This document shows positions 31,865-40,837 of a stretch of 64,000 nt of DNA, one piece after another; positions within the stretch are counted from its first letter, which is position 1; every line of letters starts with the position of its first letter. Under the pieces are notes generated by a model. The model did not search any database and had not been told where the DNA came from. It was given only the letters and a program-made list of their open reading frames with translations. The stretch lies in NCBI GenBank assembly GCA_965240325.2, contig OZ251243.1, positions 310,001 through 374,000 of the forward strand. Direction: 5' to 3'. The position numbers and the translations under genes were made by a program. The DNA comes from Rebecca billardiae RCC1528 (taxonomy: Eukaryota; Haptophyta).

Positions 31865-32757
31865 GACGCGAGAGGACCCTTGGATCCGGTGCGGTCTTCC
31901 GTCCGGCCGGGGCTCCTCCATCCGGCGCTCGCCACCTGCCCGCAGCGTGACCGAGTCTCAGCTGCTCACGAGTCACGTCACACGTATGTCCAGCTAGCTA
32001 TGAAGACAAGCTGCGGCCTGCGCCCGGCAGCCCGCCATTGGCCCCGGCTGCGCAGGCGGGCAAAGGAGATGCATGCCGCCAGTGCGGTAAGCCGGTGACT
32101 CCTTAGTGACATTGTCGACCGTGTTGACCGTGTCGAGTGACGGAGTCGGGAGTGTCAGTCGACGACCGGACGAGGTCGATATGACGATACATTATTATAT
32201 TGTGTCATCATCATGTATTCATATTTCGGTCTCGGAGTCGGACGATTGCGGTTCGGCCTCGAGCCGCAGTCGAGGGCTCGAGGAGTCGGTCCGAGGTCGC
32301 GCCTGATGAGTCACTGATATGCCGGCAGGGTCACTGGGTCAGAACCGCAGTCATGTGATTGTGAACTGTGACTAACTGTCATAAACTGTCCGATGTCGAC
32401 GATATGATGATGACGATCGATATTCGTTCGATCGGATTTAAGATCAGTATCAGAACGTCTCACATGCCCAGGCGGCCAGTGGTAGTAAGTAGTCGTAACT
32501 AGCTACTCGGTAACTAGCTACTGCAGTCCAGCGTGAGCCGCCGCCGACTTTAACTTACGAGCGACTCGAGCGAGCCCGCGTCGGAGCCCGAGTCGACGAC
32601 CGCGGATCGGCCATGGGCATGCTGATACTGAAATTCAAATTATATCGACGGCGGATGCTGGACAGCCATCGCGCAGCACCGGCAGCGAGGCGCCGCTGCC
32701 GACTCCGCACCAGTAGCCTGGCCCCCGTGCTGCCGCCAGCGCGCGCCGCCACGCCCC
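31865..32757. other. Intergenic spacer
   Basis: About 0.9 kb between the 5' end of the F-box-like gene and the 3' end of the COMMD9 gene. It is lower in GC (32160-32480 has catcatcatgt and gatgatgatgacgatcgat text) and shows no ORF worth calling. It should include the F-box gene promoter. Confidence 0.5.
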
Positions 32758-33384
32758 TCACACGTGCTCCAGCTGCTCGCGCACGCGCCGCAGCCCGTCC
32801 AGCGCCGCGTCAAGCTGCGCCTCTGAGAGCTCGAGCGCGATCGATTGGAGCGCGCGCGCGTCGCCCTCGCGCTCGCGAGGGGGCTGGACGAGCAGGTCGA
32901 GGTCGACGACTGGTGTGGCTCTCCGCTCGTGCGCCTCGCCCGACACGCCCGCCGCGGCGGTGGAGGGCACGCACAGCCGCGCGCCGCACTGCAGAGTGAC
33001 GAGTCGCGACGCGCTGCTCACGGCCGATGCGATCAGCGCGCCCCGCCAGTGCTCCGCGTGGTGGCGCACGACCTGCGCGATGAGCGCTGCGAGCTGCGGG
33101 TGGAAGCCCTCGGGGAACGCCGAGATGATCTGCTCCTTCGTCTCGCTGGCGTAGAGCGCGCGAGAGATGACGCGCTGCGCGGACAGCACCACGTCGCGGG
33201 CGCGCTCGGCGCCGCCGTCCAGCTGCAAGCTCTCGGCGATGGCGGCAAGCCGCGCCGCGGGCATCGGGTCGTGTAGGCTGTCGAAGCTGGCTGTGAAGAG
33301 CTCGTTCACCGCCTGCTTCGAGGGCGCGGAGAGGAGCTCCTCGAGGGCAGAGCAGTCCTCAGCGGAAAGCGCGGCCGCCGCCAT
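32758..33384 (-). CDS. COMMD9: COMM domain-containing protein 9 homologue
   Basis: Single exon of 208 aa, close to the 198 aa of human COMMD9. The ATG at 33384 is chosen because MAAAALSAEDCSALEELLSA aligns with the start of the family. The HN domain at residues 1-110 ends in AFPEGFHPQLAALIAQVVRH, matching the FPENFHxNL signature of COMMD9. The C-terminal COMM domain (residues 120-208) carries the LVTLQC-type strand and ends in LELSEAQLDAALDGLRRVRE, then QLEHV, the COMMD9-type C terminus. COMMD proteins form the Commander complex with CCDC22/CCDC93 and retriever, which recycles endosomal membrane proteins. Its start codon is only 40 bp from that of the divergent transporter gene. A Ser/Ala linker replaces part of the domain boundary. 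Confidence 0.88.
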   Translation of the reverse strand: MAAAALSAEDCSALEELLSAPSKQAVNELFTASFDSLHDPMPAARLAAIAESLQLDGGAERARDVVLSAQRVISRALYASETKEQIISAFPEGFHPQLAALIAQVVRHHAEHWRGALIASAVSSASRLVTLQCGARLCVPSTAAAGVSGEAHERRATPVVDLDLLVQPPREREGDARALQSIALELSEAQLDAALDGLRRVREQLEHV

Positions 33385-33424
33385 CGCTGCGGCCGAGAGT
33401 ACTTTCGGGCTTCTCCTTCCAGCG
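33385..33424. promoter_or_regulatory. Very short divergent start-codon interval
   Basis: Only 40 bp between the start codons of the COMMD9 homologue and the nucleotide-sugar transporter. Transcription starts must lie inside or very near the opposing 5' regions, so 5' UTRs are minimal or overlapping. Confidence 0.5.
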
Positions 33425-34516
33425 ATGGCTGCTGCCGGAGCGTGGGTGATCATCGGCGGCTACGCCTTGTCGTCGTCGGGCCTCGCGTTGGTGAACAAGC
33501 TGTCGCTGGTCGGCTTCGACTACCCGAACACGCTCCTCCAGCTCCAGTTTGCGTGCGCCGCCTCGGTGTCGTGGCTCCTCGGCCGGCTCGGCCTCGCGCG
33601 CGTGGACGGCCTGGACGCGCGCCGCGCGCGCGACTTCCTGCCCGCGGTCGTGCTCTTCTACGCGAGCTGCTTCGCGAACGTGCAGCTCTTGCGCCACGTG
33701 AACGTGGATACGTTCGTCGTCGTGCGCTCGTGCACGCCGCTCGCCGTCCTCGCCGTCGAGCTCGCGCGCGCGCACGTGCCGCGCTCGATGGCTGCGGCCG
33801 AGCTCGGCGCGCTCGCGCTGATGGGTGTGAGCGCCGCGCTGTACGCGGGCGCGTCCTCCGCGGAGCTGACGCGCGCGGGCGTGTGCTGGGCGCTCGTCTA
33901 CCTGGGCACGATGTGCGCGAACGGCGTCCTCGTGAAGGGCGTCGTCACGCGCGCACGCTTGTCCCCGTGGGGCCTCGTGCTGTACAACAATGCGCTGGCG
34001 GTGGCGCTGGCGCCGGTGGCCTCGCTGGCGAGCGTCGACGGGACGGCGCCCGACCTGGGGCTGCGGGAGACGCTCGGCGGCGCGCTCGTGTCCCTCCGCG
34101 GCTCGTCCGGGCCCGCCCTCGCCTCGTGCGTCGGCGGCCTCGCCATCTCCTTCTTCGGCCTGCAGGCGCGGCAGCTACTGAGCCCGACCTCCTTTGCCGT
34201 CGTGGGCGTGGCCAACAAGGCGATCACGGTCGCGGCGAACGCGGCAATGTGGGATCGGCACGCGTCGGCGGTGGGCACGTGCTGGCTGGCCGTGTGCATC
34301 GGCAGCGCGTTTGCGCACCAGCAGCTCGAGCAGCGCCGCGCGCGCATCGAGCAGGCTAGCTCGAAGCCCTCGTTATCCGCTGCTGGGCCCGATGCATCTG
34401 CGTCGCTGGCGCGCCCGGCGGCAGCTGGCACCGGGCGGCGCATGGCCGCCACGGTGGCAGCGCGCAGCCGAGCCAATGCCACGACGACGGCCTCGGCCGC
34501 CGCTGGCACTCAGTAG
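33425..34516 (+). CDS. Nucleotide-sugar transporter, DMT/TPT superfamily
   Basis: Single exon of 363 aa with about ten hydrophobic segments. The ATG at 33425 is used because it directly precedes the first helix (WVIIGGYALSSSGLALVNKL), which has the NK signature seen in triose-phosphate/nucleotide-sugar transporters. Other family features are FDYPNTLLQLQFACAASVSW, the VVRSCTPLAVLAVELARAHV helix, GLVLYNNALAVALAPVASLA and LLSPTSFAVVGVANKAITVA. Such proteins exchange a nucleotide sugar for the nucleoside monophosphate across the Golgi membrane. The overall pattern is closest to GDP-sugar (GDP-mannose/fucose type) or related transporters, but substrate cannot be assigned. The last 50 residues are a cytosolic Ala/Ser/Arg tail. 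It fits the glycan theme of the neighbouring sulfotransferase and COG genes. Confidence 0.82.
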   Translation: MAAAGAWVIIGGYALSSSGLALVNKLSLVGFDYPNTLLQLQFACAASVSWLLGRLGLARVDGLDARRARDFLPAVVLFYASCFANVQLLRHVNVDTFVVVRSCTPLAVLAVELARAHVPRSMAAAELGALALMGVSAALYAGASSAELTRAGVCWALVYLGTMCANGVLVKGVVTRARLSPWGLVLYNNALAVALAPVASLASVDGTAPDLGLRETLGGALVSLRGSSGPALASCVGGLAISFFGLQARQLLSPTSFAVVGVANKAITVAANAAMWDRHASAVGTCWLAVCIGSAFAHQQLEQRRARIEQASSKPSLSAAGPDASASLARPAAAGTGRRMAATVAARSRANATTTASAAAGTQ

Positions 34517-35171
34517 CTGCTTGAAACCGCTACGACGTACGACTCAGACTGGCGGTGCGCGCCGGTATATATGATTAATCATCATTATTAAATAATGATA
34601 TTATACGTACGCGGATATATTATTATATGATGCGCGGATATGATGCGCAGACACTAGACAGTCCGAGTGCATGAACTTGAAGTTCACACCGTCACAGTCC
34701 GCGTCACGCGCGCGCAGGCGCGGCAGGATGAGCTGATGGCGTACTCGGAGTCGGAGTGGCTCGTCTGACCGTCCGCGATGATGACTTGTCGTCTGAGACT
34801 GAGTGCGCTTCGACTGACTGGCGTTACGTCGTCGTGGCGTCTGTCGAGTCGTCGCGATGCGCCGGTCGACATGTCAGCCGACAGATCTGTCGATGATGTC
34901 GTCTGCGCTGCGATCATCGCAGGCGGCGCAGCGCACGAGAGCCCGCTTCGTCTCTGGCCGGCCGCCGTCATTCGGAAGGAGTGTACACGCTCCTGCAGCC
35001 GGCGTAGCAGCCGCGCCAGCCGGAGCGGAGTGTCACATGCTGCAGCTGATGCGAGCCACCGGCAGCCAACCGCGTGCCGGGGCGGCGCAGCGCCGCCCTC
35101 GGAGCGCGAGGCCCCGCGCGGGCGCGAGACACGAGCCGCGCAGGGCGGCGGTAGCGGCGAAGACAGCGCTC
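34517..35171. other. Convergent intergenic spacer
   Basis: Between the transporter and the esterase 3' ends. It starts AT-rich (34565-34665, ataatgatattatacgt text) and turns GC-rich. Frames on both strands lack motifs, and no gene is called. Confidence 0.5.
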
Positions 35172-36839
35172 TCACATCATCGGCTGCTGCGGCGAGGGCT
35201 GCGGCGCGGCGGCGGCCGCGGCGCCATCGGCCGCCGCGCCGCCGCCACATCCCACCAGCAGGGCGGTGCCCACGTGCGCCCAGGGCGCAGTGCGGAGCGA
35301 GACCACTACGGCCGCGCCCACAGCGGCGACCAGCGCGACAGCGGCGAGGCTGCCACCCGTTGTCGAGCGCTCGGCCGCCGCCCAGCTCCACGCGCCGCCG
35401 CGCCGCGCCGCGCCGCGCGCGCCGGCGCGCCCGTCCGCGTGGCGCGCGCGCAGCGGCGTGGGCGCCTCGGGCATCGGGTGCGCGGCGAAGAAGGCCCAGA
35501 GGGCCTCGTTCGTGTCCAGCTCGTGAGAGCAGTAGCCTGGGCGGGGCGGGGGCGGCGCGCGGGGCGGGGGCGGCGCGCGGGGGGGGGGGGCGGCGCGCGG
35601 AGCCGGCGCGCGCGGGCGCGCGGGCGCGGCACGGCGGGTGAGGGCGAGCGCGCGCGCCGCAGCCGGCGCCGCCGCGCGAGGCCTCGCGCGTGCCGCGCAC
35701 CAAACTTGCGGTCGAGCGAGCGGCCGAGCGAGAGGCAGCCGCTCGGGTAGCGGTGGCCCCCATCCTCCATTTTATACAGCACTACCGACGCCCCGTCGGC
35801 GCAGTCGCTCCACTCGAGCCGGAGCACGTGCGCGCTGTGCCGGGTGGCGTGCTCGTCGGGGCCGCACTGGTTGAACTCGACCCAGCGCGAGATCGCGTCC
35901 ATCACGCCCGTGCCCCAGTACTCCGGGCCCTTGCCGCCCCACGGGTTGCGCCCGTCCTCCGCGCCGTGCACCGCCATCAGCGGCACCGCGCGCGTCGCGT
36001 TGTTGGGCCGAGGGTATCTGATACCGGCGACCGGGCCGATCGCTGCGATCTGGTCGGACATCTCGCTGGCGAGGCGCACGCTGAAGCGCCCGCCGCGCGA
36101 GAAGCCGGTGGCGTACACGCGGCGCGGGTCGATGCACGCGCGCTCGCGCACCGCCGCGAGCACGTCGCGCGTGAAGGCCACGTCGTCGCCGTGGGCGTCC
36201 GAGGCTGCGGCGAACTCGGGACGTGCGTCTTTGCCGACATTCAGATTCCCGCCGACGCCCTCGACGGTGGCGACGTAGAAGCCGTAGGCGGCGGCGGTGG
36301 CGTTGAGCTTGGAGCGCGCGTCCTCCTTCTCCGCCCAGTCGGCCGAGCCCGGGAACTGCAGAACCAGCGGCGACTCGAGCGGGCGGCCCTCCACGGCACC
36401 AACTTGCGGCGGGGTGAAGAGCGTCGCGCGCCGCACGAGCCCGCCTGAGATGATGGTTAGGACGGTCGTCTGGCCGGGCACGGTGGAGAAGGCGGGCTTG
36501 GAGGCGCAGCGGGCCGCGCCGGCGCTCCACGCCGCGTACGAGACATCGCCCGCGCGCTGCGCCGCCTCGTCGTCGTCGTCACCGCCGCCGTCGCCATCGT
36601 CGTCGTCGCCATCGTCGTCGTCGCCGTCGCCGCCGCCGCCGGCCGCCGTGCCAAGTGCTGGAGGGTCCGGCGCGGCGGGGGAGGGCGGGGGCGCGAATGG
36701 CGGCGGCGACGACGAGCGCGGCGGCGGCGGCGATTTGGGGCACCGCCTGCCGCGGCAGTGCGACGTCCGGCGGTGCGCCGGGCGGTGCGTCTCTTCGCGC
36801 GGAGGCGGCGACGGCGACGGCGGCGGCGACGCGCTCGGT

Positions 36840-36879
<40 letters not shown>

Positions 36880-37366
36880 AGGGGCTCAAGGACGGCGAGG
36901 GCGGCGGTGCGCGCGGGAAACCCGGCGCGATGACCGGCGGCGGCGGCGAGACCGCTGGCGCCGGCGAAGTCGGCGGCGCCGGAGAGGGCGAGGGTGTGAC
37001 GCGCCGCAGCGGGAGCGAGCCGCGCGGCGCGGGCGCGGGGCTGGGCGAGTCGCGGCAGTGGATGCCGTGGCACTGGTCCGAGCGCGAGGACGTCCTGCGA
37101 TTGCGCGAGTGGCGTCGCCGGCCCCTGTGCGGCTGCGGGCTCAGCGGCGGCGGCGCTGCCGGCGGCTGTGATGGCGGCGGTGGCATCAGCTGTGGCGGCG
37201 GCGAGCCAAGTGGCGGCGACACCGGCGGGGGAGAGAGCACCGGCGGCGGTGGCAGCGGGGAGCTAGGGGGCTGCGGCGGCGGCTGGCACTGCTTCATGTG
37301 CGGGTGGCGCTCGCACGAGATCCCCGCCCCGAGGAGCACCGCGAGCACCGCGCACGCCGCGACCAT
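35172..37366 (-). CDS. Secreted feruloyl esterase/PHB-depolymerase-like hydrolase with Pro-rich linker and C-terminal membrane helix (2 exons)
   Basis: Exons (minus) 37366-35701 and 35536-35172 give about 676 aa. A signal peptide (MVAACAVLAVLLGAGISC) is followed by a Pro/Ser-rich region to about residue 235 and an acidic Asp/Gly run. The catalytic domain (about 290-570) is of the alpha/beta-hydrolase LpqC/CE1 type. The nucleophile Ser lies in GFSRGG near residue 423, the acid is probably the Asp of HGAEDGRNPW, and the His is in DGGHRYPSG. The GT-AG intron (35537-35700) splits a Gly codon; joining gives DRKFGYCSHELDTNEALWAF then FAAHP, the family's usual C-terminal helix. A membrane helix follows (GGSLAAVALVAAVGAAVVV). 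It likely cleaves esters in extracellular polysaccharide or polyester, tethered at the surface. The substrate is unknown. Confidence 0.8.
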
Positions 37367-37661
37367 TGGCGCGCGCTATGATTCTCGGCCAACGACGACA
37401 CGGCGCTGCTTTCTCCCGCCCGCCCACGGATCCGCTCTCGCGGCAGGACTATGTATTCGGAATTCAGAGGAGGATGGATTCGACCCGCGATGACGGCTTT
37501 TGACGCGTGCGGTTCGGCGCAAACGGCCAAGCGGAGCTCTCCAACGCGGCCCGCGTTCTGACGATTTACAGATTCTTTCACGGTCCGGACGAGCGCTCGA
37601 GGAACCCTGCCCTTCCCGTTCGGCTTCGGCTCGAGGCACGACTTATCATCCGGCGCGTCAC

Positions 37662-39872
37662 TCACACCGGCGGCGGCGGCGCAGCCTCGCCAGGCTCACC
37701 CGCACCAGGCAGCGCCGCCGGCTCGGTGCTGTACCCGCTCCGCTCTGCTCCCACTGTCACTGAGTCCCAGCCGCAAGCAGCGGGCGAGCCGGCGGCCGCG
37801 GCCGCCGCCGCCGGCCGCGGCGGGCTCTGCTCACCGCTGCCACTCGGACCGTAGCCGTTGTCACCGCCGTGCCCGTTCAGTGTCACCGCCGAGCTGCGCC
37901 GGCTGAGGGCCTCCTCCGCCGCGCGCTCCTCGAGCCCCTCGGGGCTGCGCGCGTGCGCCATCTGCTCCCACAGCGCGAGCCACTGCGCGTACTCAGCCTC
38001 GTCGTACACGCCCTCCGCCGTCTCGCGCTGCGCCTCGTGGAGCTCGCGCTCGGCGGCACTCAGCTGCTGCAGCCGCGAGGGCGGGAGGCGCGGCCGCGGC
38101 GCGCGCGGCTCCGCACCGCCGCCTTGCGACTGAGGCAGCACGGCCGCGTCCGCGCCGCGGTCGGTGGCCGCGTCGGGGCCGCGGGCCGCGGGACCCACGG
38201 GGGCGCGCGCTTCGTCAGGCTTGATGTGGCCAGCTGCCGAATCGCCGCGCGCCGCCGCGGCCACCGCCTCGGCCAGACCGGCGCCGCCCGAGCGCGCGGC
38301 CTCGGCGGCGGGCAGGGCTGCGCTTGTGCCGCTGGCGCGCGCAGCGACGGGTGGCATGGGTTCGGCCTCGCCCGCCGCGCCTCCCTCGCCCTCCGGCCTG
38401 GTGGGCCCCGCGAGCGCAGGCTGCGCCGAGCCCTCTGGTGGCGGCGCCCCAGCTTCAACTGCCGAGCTGTCTGCATGCGCGGCTGCGCCTGCTGAGACGG
38501 GCGCTGCCGCAAGCGCGTGGGCCGCGGCCGCGGCCTCCGCCACCTCGCCCGCCGGCGCCGCCGCCCACTCGCCGAGGCACGCAGCGACGTCGGCGTCGGT
38601 GGGCGCGCGCAGCCGCCGCACCGCGTCACGCAGCCGCGCCGAGCCCGCCCCCTCAGCCAGCCCAACCGCCGCCTCATACCGGCTGTCCGCGCGCACGGCC
38701 GCCGCCGCGGCCGCCACACCCGGGACAGCGGCAGGGTCGCCCGCGAACGCGGCGGCGGCGGCGAGAAGGTCGGCGGCGGAGTCGAGGACGAGCGCGGGCG
38801 GCGGCGGGCGCGCGCGCACCGCGGCTGCCCCGCCGCCCTCGCGCCCGCCCGCCTCGTCGTCGCCCAGCGCCCGCGCCCCGAGGCCACCCAGCGAGATGCG
38901 CTCATAGTCCGCCACCATCTCCGCAGCCGCCTGCGCCGCCGCGCGCGCGTCCACAAGCGCGCGCAGGCTGACGAGCTGCCGCGCCCAGCTGCGCGCGGCG
39001 CCGTCGTCGGCGGCGAGCAGCGCCTCGCGCGTGCGCCGGGAGAGCGTCTCGAGCTGCCGCGCGTAGCTCAGGCTCGCCTCCTGCAGCGCGCTCACGACGC
39101 CGTCGAGCGCCTCGCCGAGCGCTGAGGTAGGAGGAAGCGGCGGCTGCGGCCGCGGCCGCGACGCAGCCGGCTGCGCGGGCGCCGCCGCCGCGCCGCCGCT
39201 CGTGCCGCAGGCAGCGGGCGCCTCCGCGCCCAGCCGCGCGGGCACGCCCTCCCGCTCCGCCCGCGCGCGCGCCCAGCCCTCCTCGAGGAACGGCTGGTAG
39301 TCGAGCGCAAGGAACGCGGCGAGCTGCGTCGCGCACGCGGCGAGCGCGCCCGGCCCGAGCACGCGCGCGCACGCGTCCACGGCGGAGTGGAGGACGGCCT
39401 GCAGCTCGGCGCGCGCGCGCGCGTGGGAGGCGCCGCGCGGTGCTCCGCCCGAGCCCAGCGCGCGGCCGGGCCAGACCACGCCGCGCTCCGCGCACAGCGC
39501 GCGCAGCCGCTCGTCCAGCGCGGCAAACTCTGCCCACGGGTGTGTCGCGATGAAGCCGCGCCGACGGGCCTGCGTCGCGACCTGGAAGACGCGGTGCGCG
39601 ACGCCGCGCGCGTCGTGCTCCTCAAACACGTCGGTCACGCGCACACGCACGCCGCTCGCGTCCGCGAGCGTGCAGAGCGCGTGCGCGTCCTGCTCGGCGC
39701 GCGGCCCGCCGTCCTCTCGGCCGAGCGAGCGCGTCAGGCCCTGGAGGGCGGTCGCCGCGCGGCCCGCGGCGGCACTGGCCGTGCCCACCGCGCTGCCGAG
39801 CACCGCCGACGCGCGCCCCGGCTCGCCGACGCGCCGCCGCAGCCTGTCGAACGACGAGGCGCGCTTGATCAT
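37662..39872 (-). CDS. PX-domain-like (sorting-nexin-type) protein
   Basis: Single exon of 736 aa from the ATG at 39872 (MIKRASSFDRLRRRVGEPGR). Residues 70-195 fit a PX domain by eye: VRVRVTDVFEEHDARGVAHR, then VFQVATQARRRGF, a FAALDERLRALCAERG helix, and a later LAACATQLAAFLALDYQPFL helix. PX domains bind phosphoinositides on endosomes. Residues 260-400 are helical and could form a BAR-like dimer (SALGEALDGVVSALQEASLS), as in sorting nexins. The rest is an Ala/Gly/Pro-rich region with one charged helix (QLSAAERELHEAQRETAEGV then YDEAEYAQWLALWEQM). No signal peptide or membrane helix. The basic RRYxxF motif of classical PX domains is not clear, so the domain call is tentative. It is head to head with the GNAT gene. 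Confidence 0.6.
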   Translation of the reverse strand: MIKRASSFDRLRRRVGEPGRASAVLGSAVGTASAAAGRAATALQGLTRSLGREDGGPRAEQDAHALCTLADASGVRVRVTDVFEEHDARGVAHRVFQVATQARRRGFIATHPWAEFAALDERLRALCAERGVVWPGRALGSGGAPRGASHARARAELQAVLHSAVDACARVLGPGALAACATQLAAFLALDYQPFLEEGWARARAEREGVPARLGAEAPAACGTSGGAAAAPAQPAASRPRPQPPLPPTSALGEALDGVVSALQEASLSYARQLETLSRRTREALLAADDGAARSWARQLVSLRALVDARAAAQAAAEMVADYERISLGGLGARALGDDEAGGREGGGAAAVRARPPPPALVLDSAADLLAAAAAFAGDPAAVPGVAAAAAAVRADSRYEAAVGLAEGAGSARLRDAVRRLRAPTDADVAACLGEWAAAPAGEVAEAAAAAHALAAAPVSAGAAAHADSSAVEAGAPPPEGSAQPALAGPTRPEGEGGAAGEAEPMPPVAARASGTSAALPAAEAARSGGAGLAEAVAAAARGDSAAGHIKPDEARAPVGPAARGPDAATDRGADAAVLPQSQGGGAEPRAPRPRLPPSRLQQLSAAERELHEAQRETAEGVYDEAEYAQWLALWEQMAHARSPEGLEERAAEEALSRRSSAVTLNGHGGDNGYGPSGSGEQSPPRPAAAAAAAGSPAACGWDSVTVGAERSGYSTEPAALPGAGEPGEAAPPPPV

Positions 39873-40004
39873 TGCGGCGGCGGCGGCTGCGAACGGCCGA
39901 GCGCCAAGCGGAAGGCGGAAGCCCTGCCCTTGCGTTTGCAAGCCGCCCTCTCGATCGGGATCGATCTGCTGGGCGTGGCCGTCTTGATTCCTGACGAGCG
40001 AGCC
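39873..40004. promoter_or_regulatory. Inferred bidirectional promoter region
   Basis: 132 bp between divergent start codons of the PX-like and GNAT genes. No TATA box is visible. Inferred from geometry. Confidence 0.4.
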
Positions 40005-40463
40005 ATGGCCGCGACCAGGCGGATCGCCGCGCTGCGCCCGGCTCACGTGGACACGCTCACCGAGTGGTTCAAGCAGCAGTGGTGGTCGAGCTCGCCACCC
40101 CGCGGGCGCGCCGACGTGGAGGTGATGCTCAAGCACTCGATCGTCCTCGCGTTCGAGGACGAGCACTCGAGCGAGCTCGCCGCGTTTGGGCGCGCGATCA
40201 GCGACCGCGCGTTCAAGGCGCTCATCCTCGACGTGATCGTCGCGCCGGAGCGCAGGCGAAGCGGGCTGGGCCAGGCGGTCGTGCAGGCCGCGCTGGAGCA
40301 CGAGGAGCTCGCGCGCGTGCGCCACATAGAGCTGTACTGTGCCCCGGACATGGTGCCATACTACGAGCGGCAGCACTGGCAGCGGCTGGACCCGGAGCTC
40401 GCCTTCATGCGCCTGGACGACGGCGCCGTGCCATGGCGGTATCAGGGGCCACGCGGTGAGTAG
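40005..40463 (+). CDS. GNAT-family N-acetyltransferase
   Basis: Single exon of 152 aa from the ATG at 40005 (MAATRRIAALRPAHVDTLTE), a normal size for a stand-alone GNAT domain. The central strand and acetyl-CoA pyrophosphate loop are clear: FKALILDVIVAPERRRSGLG, then QAVVQAALEH (the R/Q-x-x-G-x-G/A loop appears as RRSGLGQ). The end has IELYCAPDMVPYYERQHWQR, the usual late strand and YYxxxxF/W motif. Such enzymes transfer acetyl from acetyl-CoA to an amine; the substrate cannot be told. The N-terminal helix (WFKQQWWSSSPPRGRADVEV) resembles small GNATs that act on amines or aminoglycosides. No targeting signal. Confidence 0.82.
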   Translation: MAATRRIAALRPAHVDTLTEWFKQQWWSSSPPRGRADVEVMLKHSIVLAFEDEHSSELAAFGRAISDRAFKALILDVIVAPERRRSGLGQAVVQAALEHEELARVRHIELYCAPDMVPYYERQHWQRLDPELAFMRLDDGAVPWRYQGPRGE

Positions 40464-40676
40464 CCTTCCACGGCACGCCAGCTGCTCTCGGCCACACTCC
40501 CGGCCGAGGCCATCCTGACTCCGGGCAGCGCTTGCGTGCCCCGCGGTCCGGATCTGCGCCCGGCGGCTGGCAATTGGCATTGCCAATATGGGCAAGTCAC
40601 TCTGAGTCTGACTCACCCGTCGGCGTCACCGTCGTCCGTCTCACCGCCAAGTGGCGTCAGGCCACGACTTCATACA

Positions 40677-40746
<70 letters not shown>

Positions 40747-40837
40747 CACTACAATATATATACTGCAGACGACGACGACGATATGTATGCTGCCGTATAG
40801 CGATTATGGCGGATCCGCCATCCGGTCGAATCCGTCA
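40464..40837. other. Convergent spacer carrying the TA microsatellite
   Basis: Between the GNAT and the TIR-like gene 3' ends. Apart from the 68-bp TA repeat at 40678-40745, nothing is recognisable. Confidence 0.6.
40678..40745. repeat. (TA)34 dinucleotide microsatellite
   Basis: An uninterrupted alternating TA tract of 68 bp, the longest AT stretch in the window. It lies in a convergent spacer. Confidence 0.97.

Noticed and set aside
37470-37500. tRNA-like T-arm (minus strand gggtcgaatcc)
   Set aside because: The loop lacks the TTC start, the stem does not pair over 5 bp, and no D-arm or acceptor stem could be placed.
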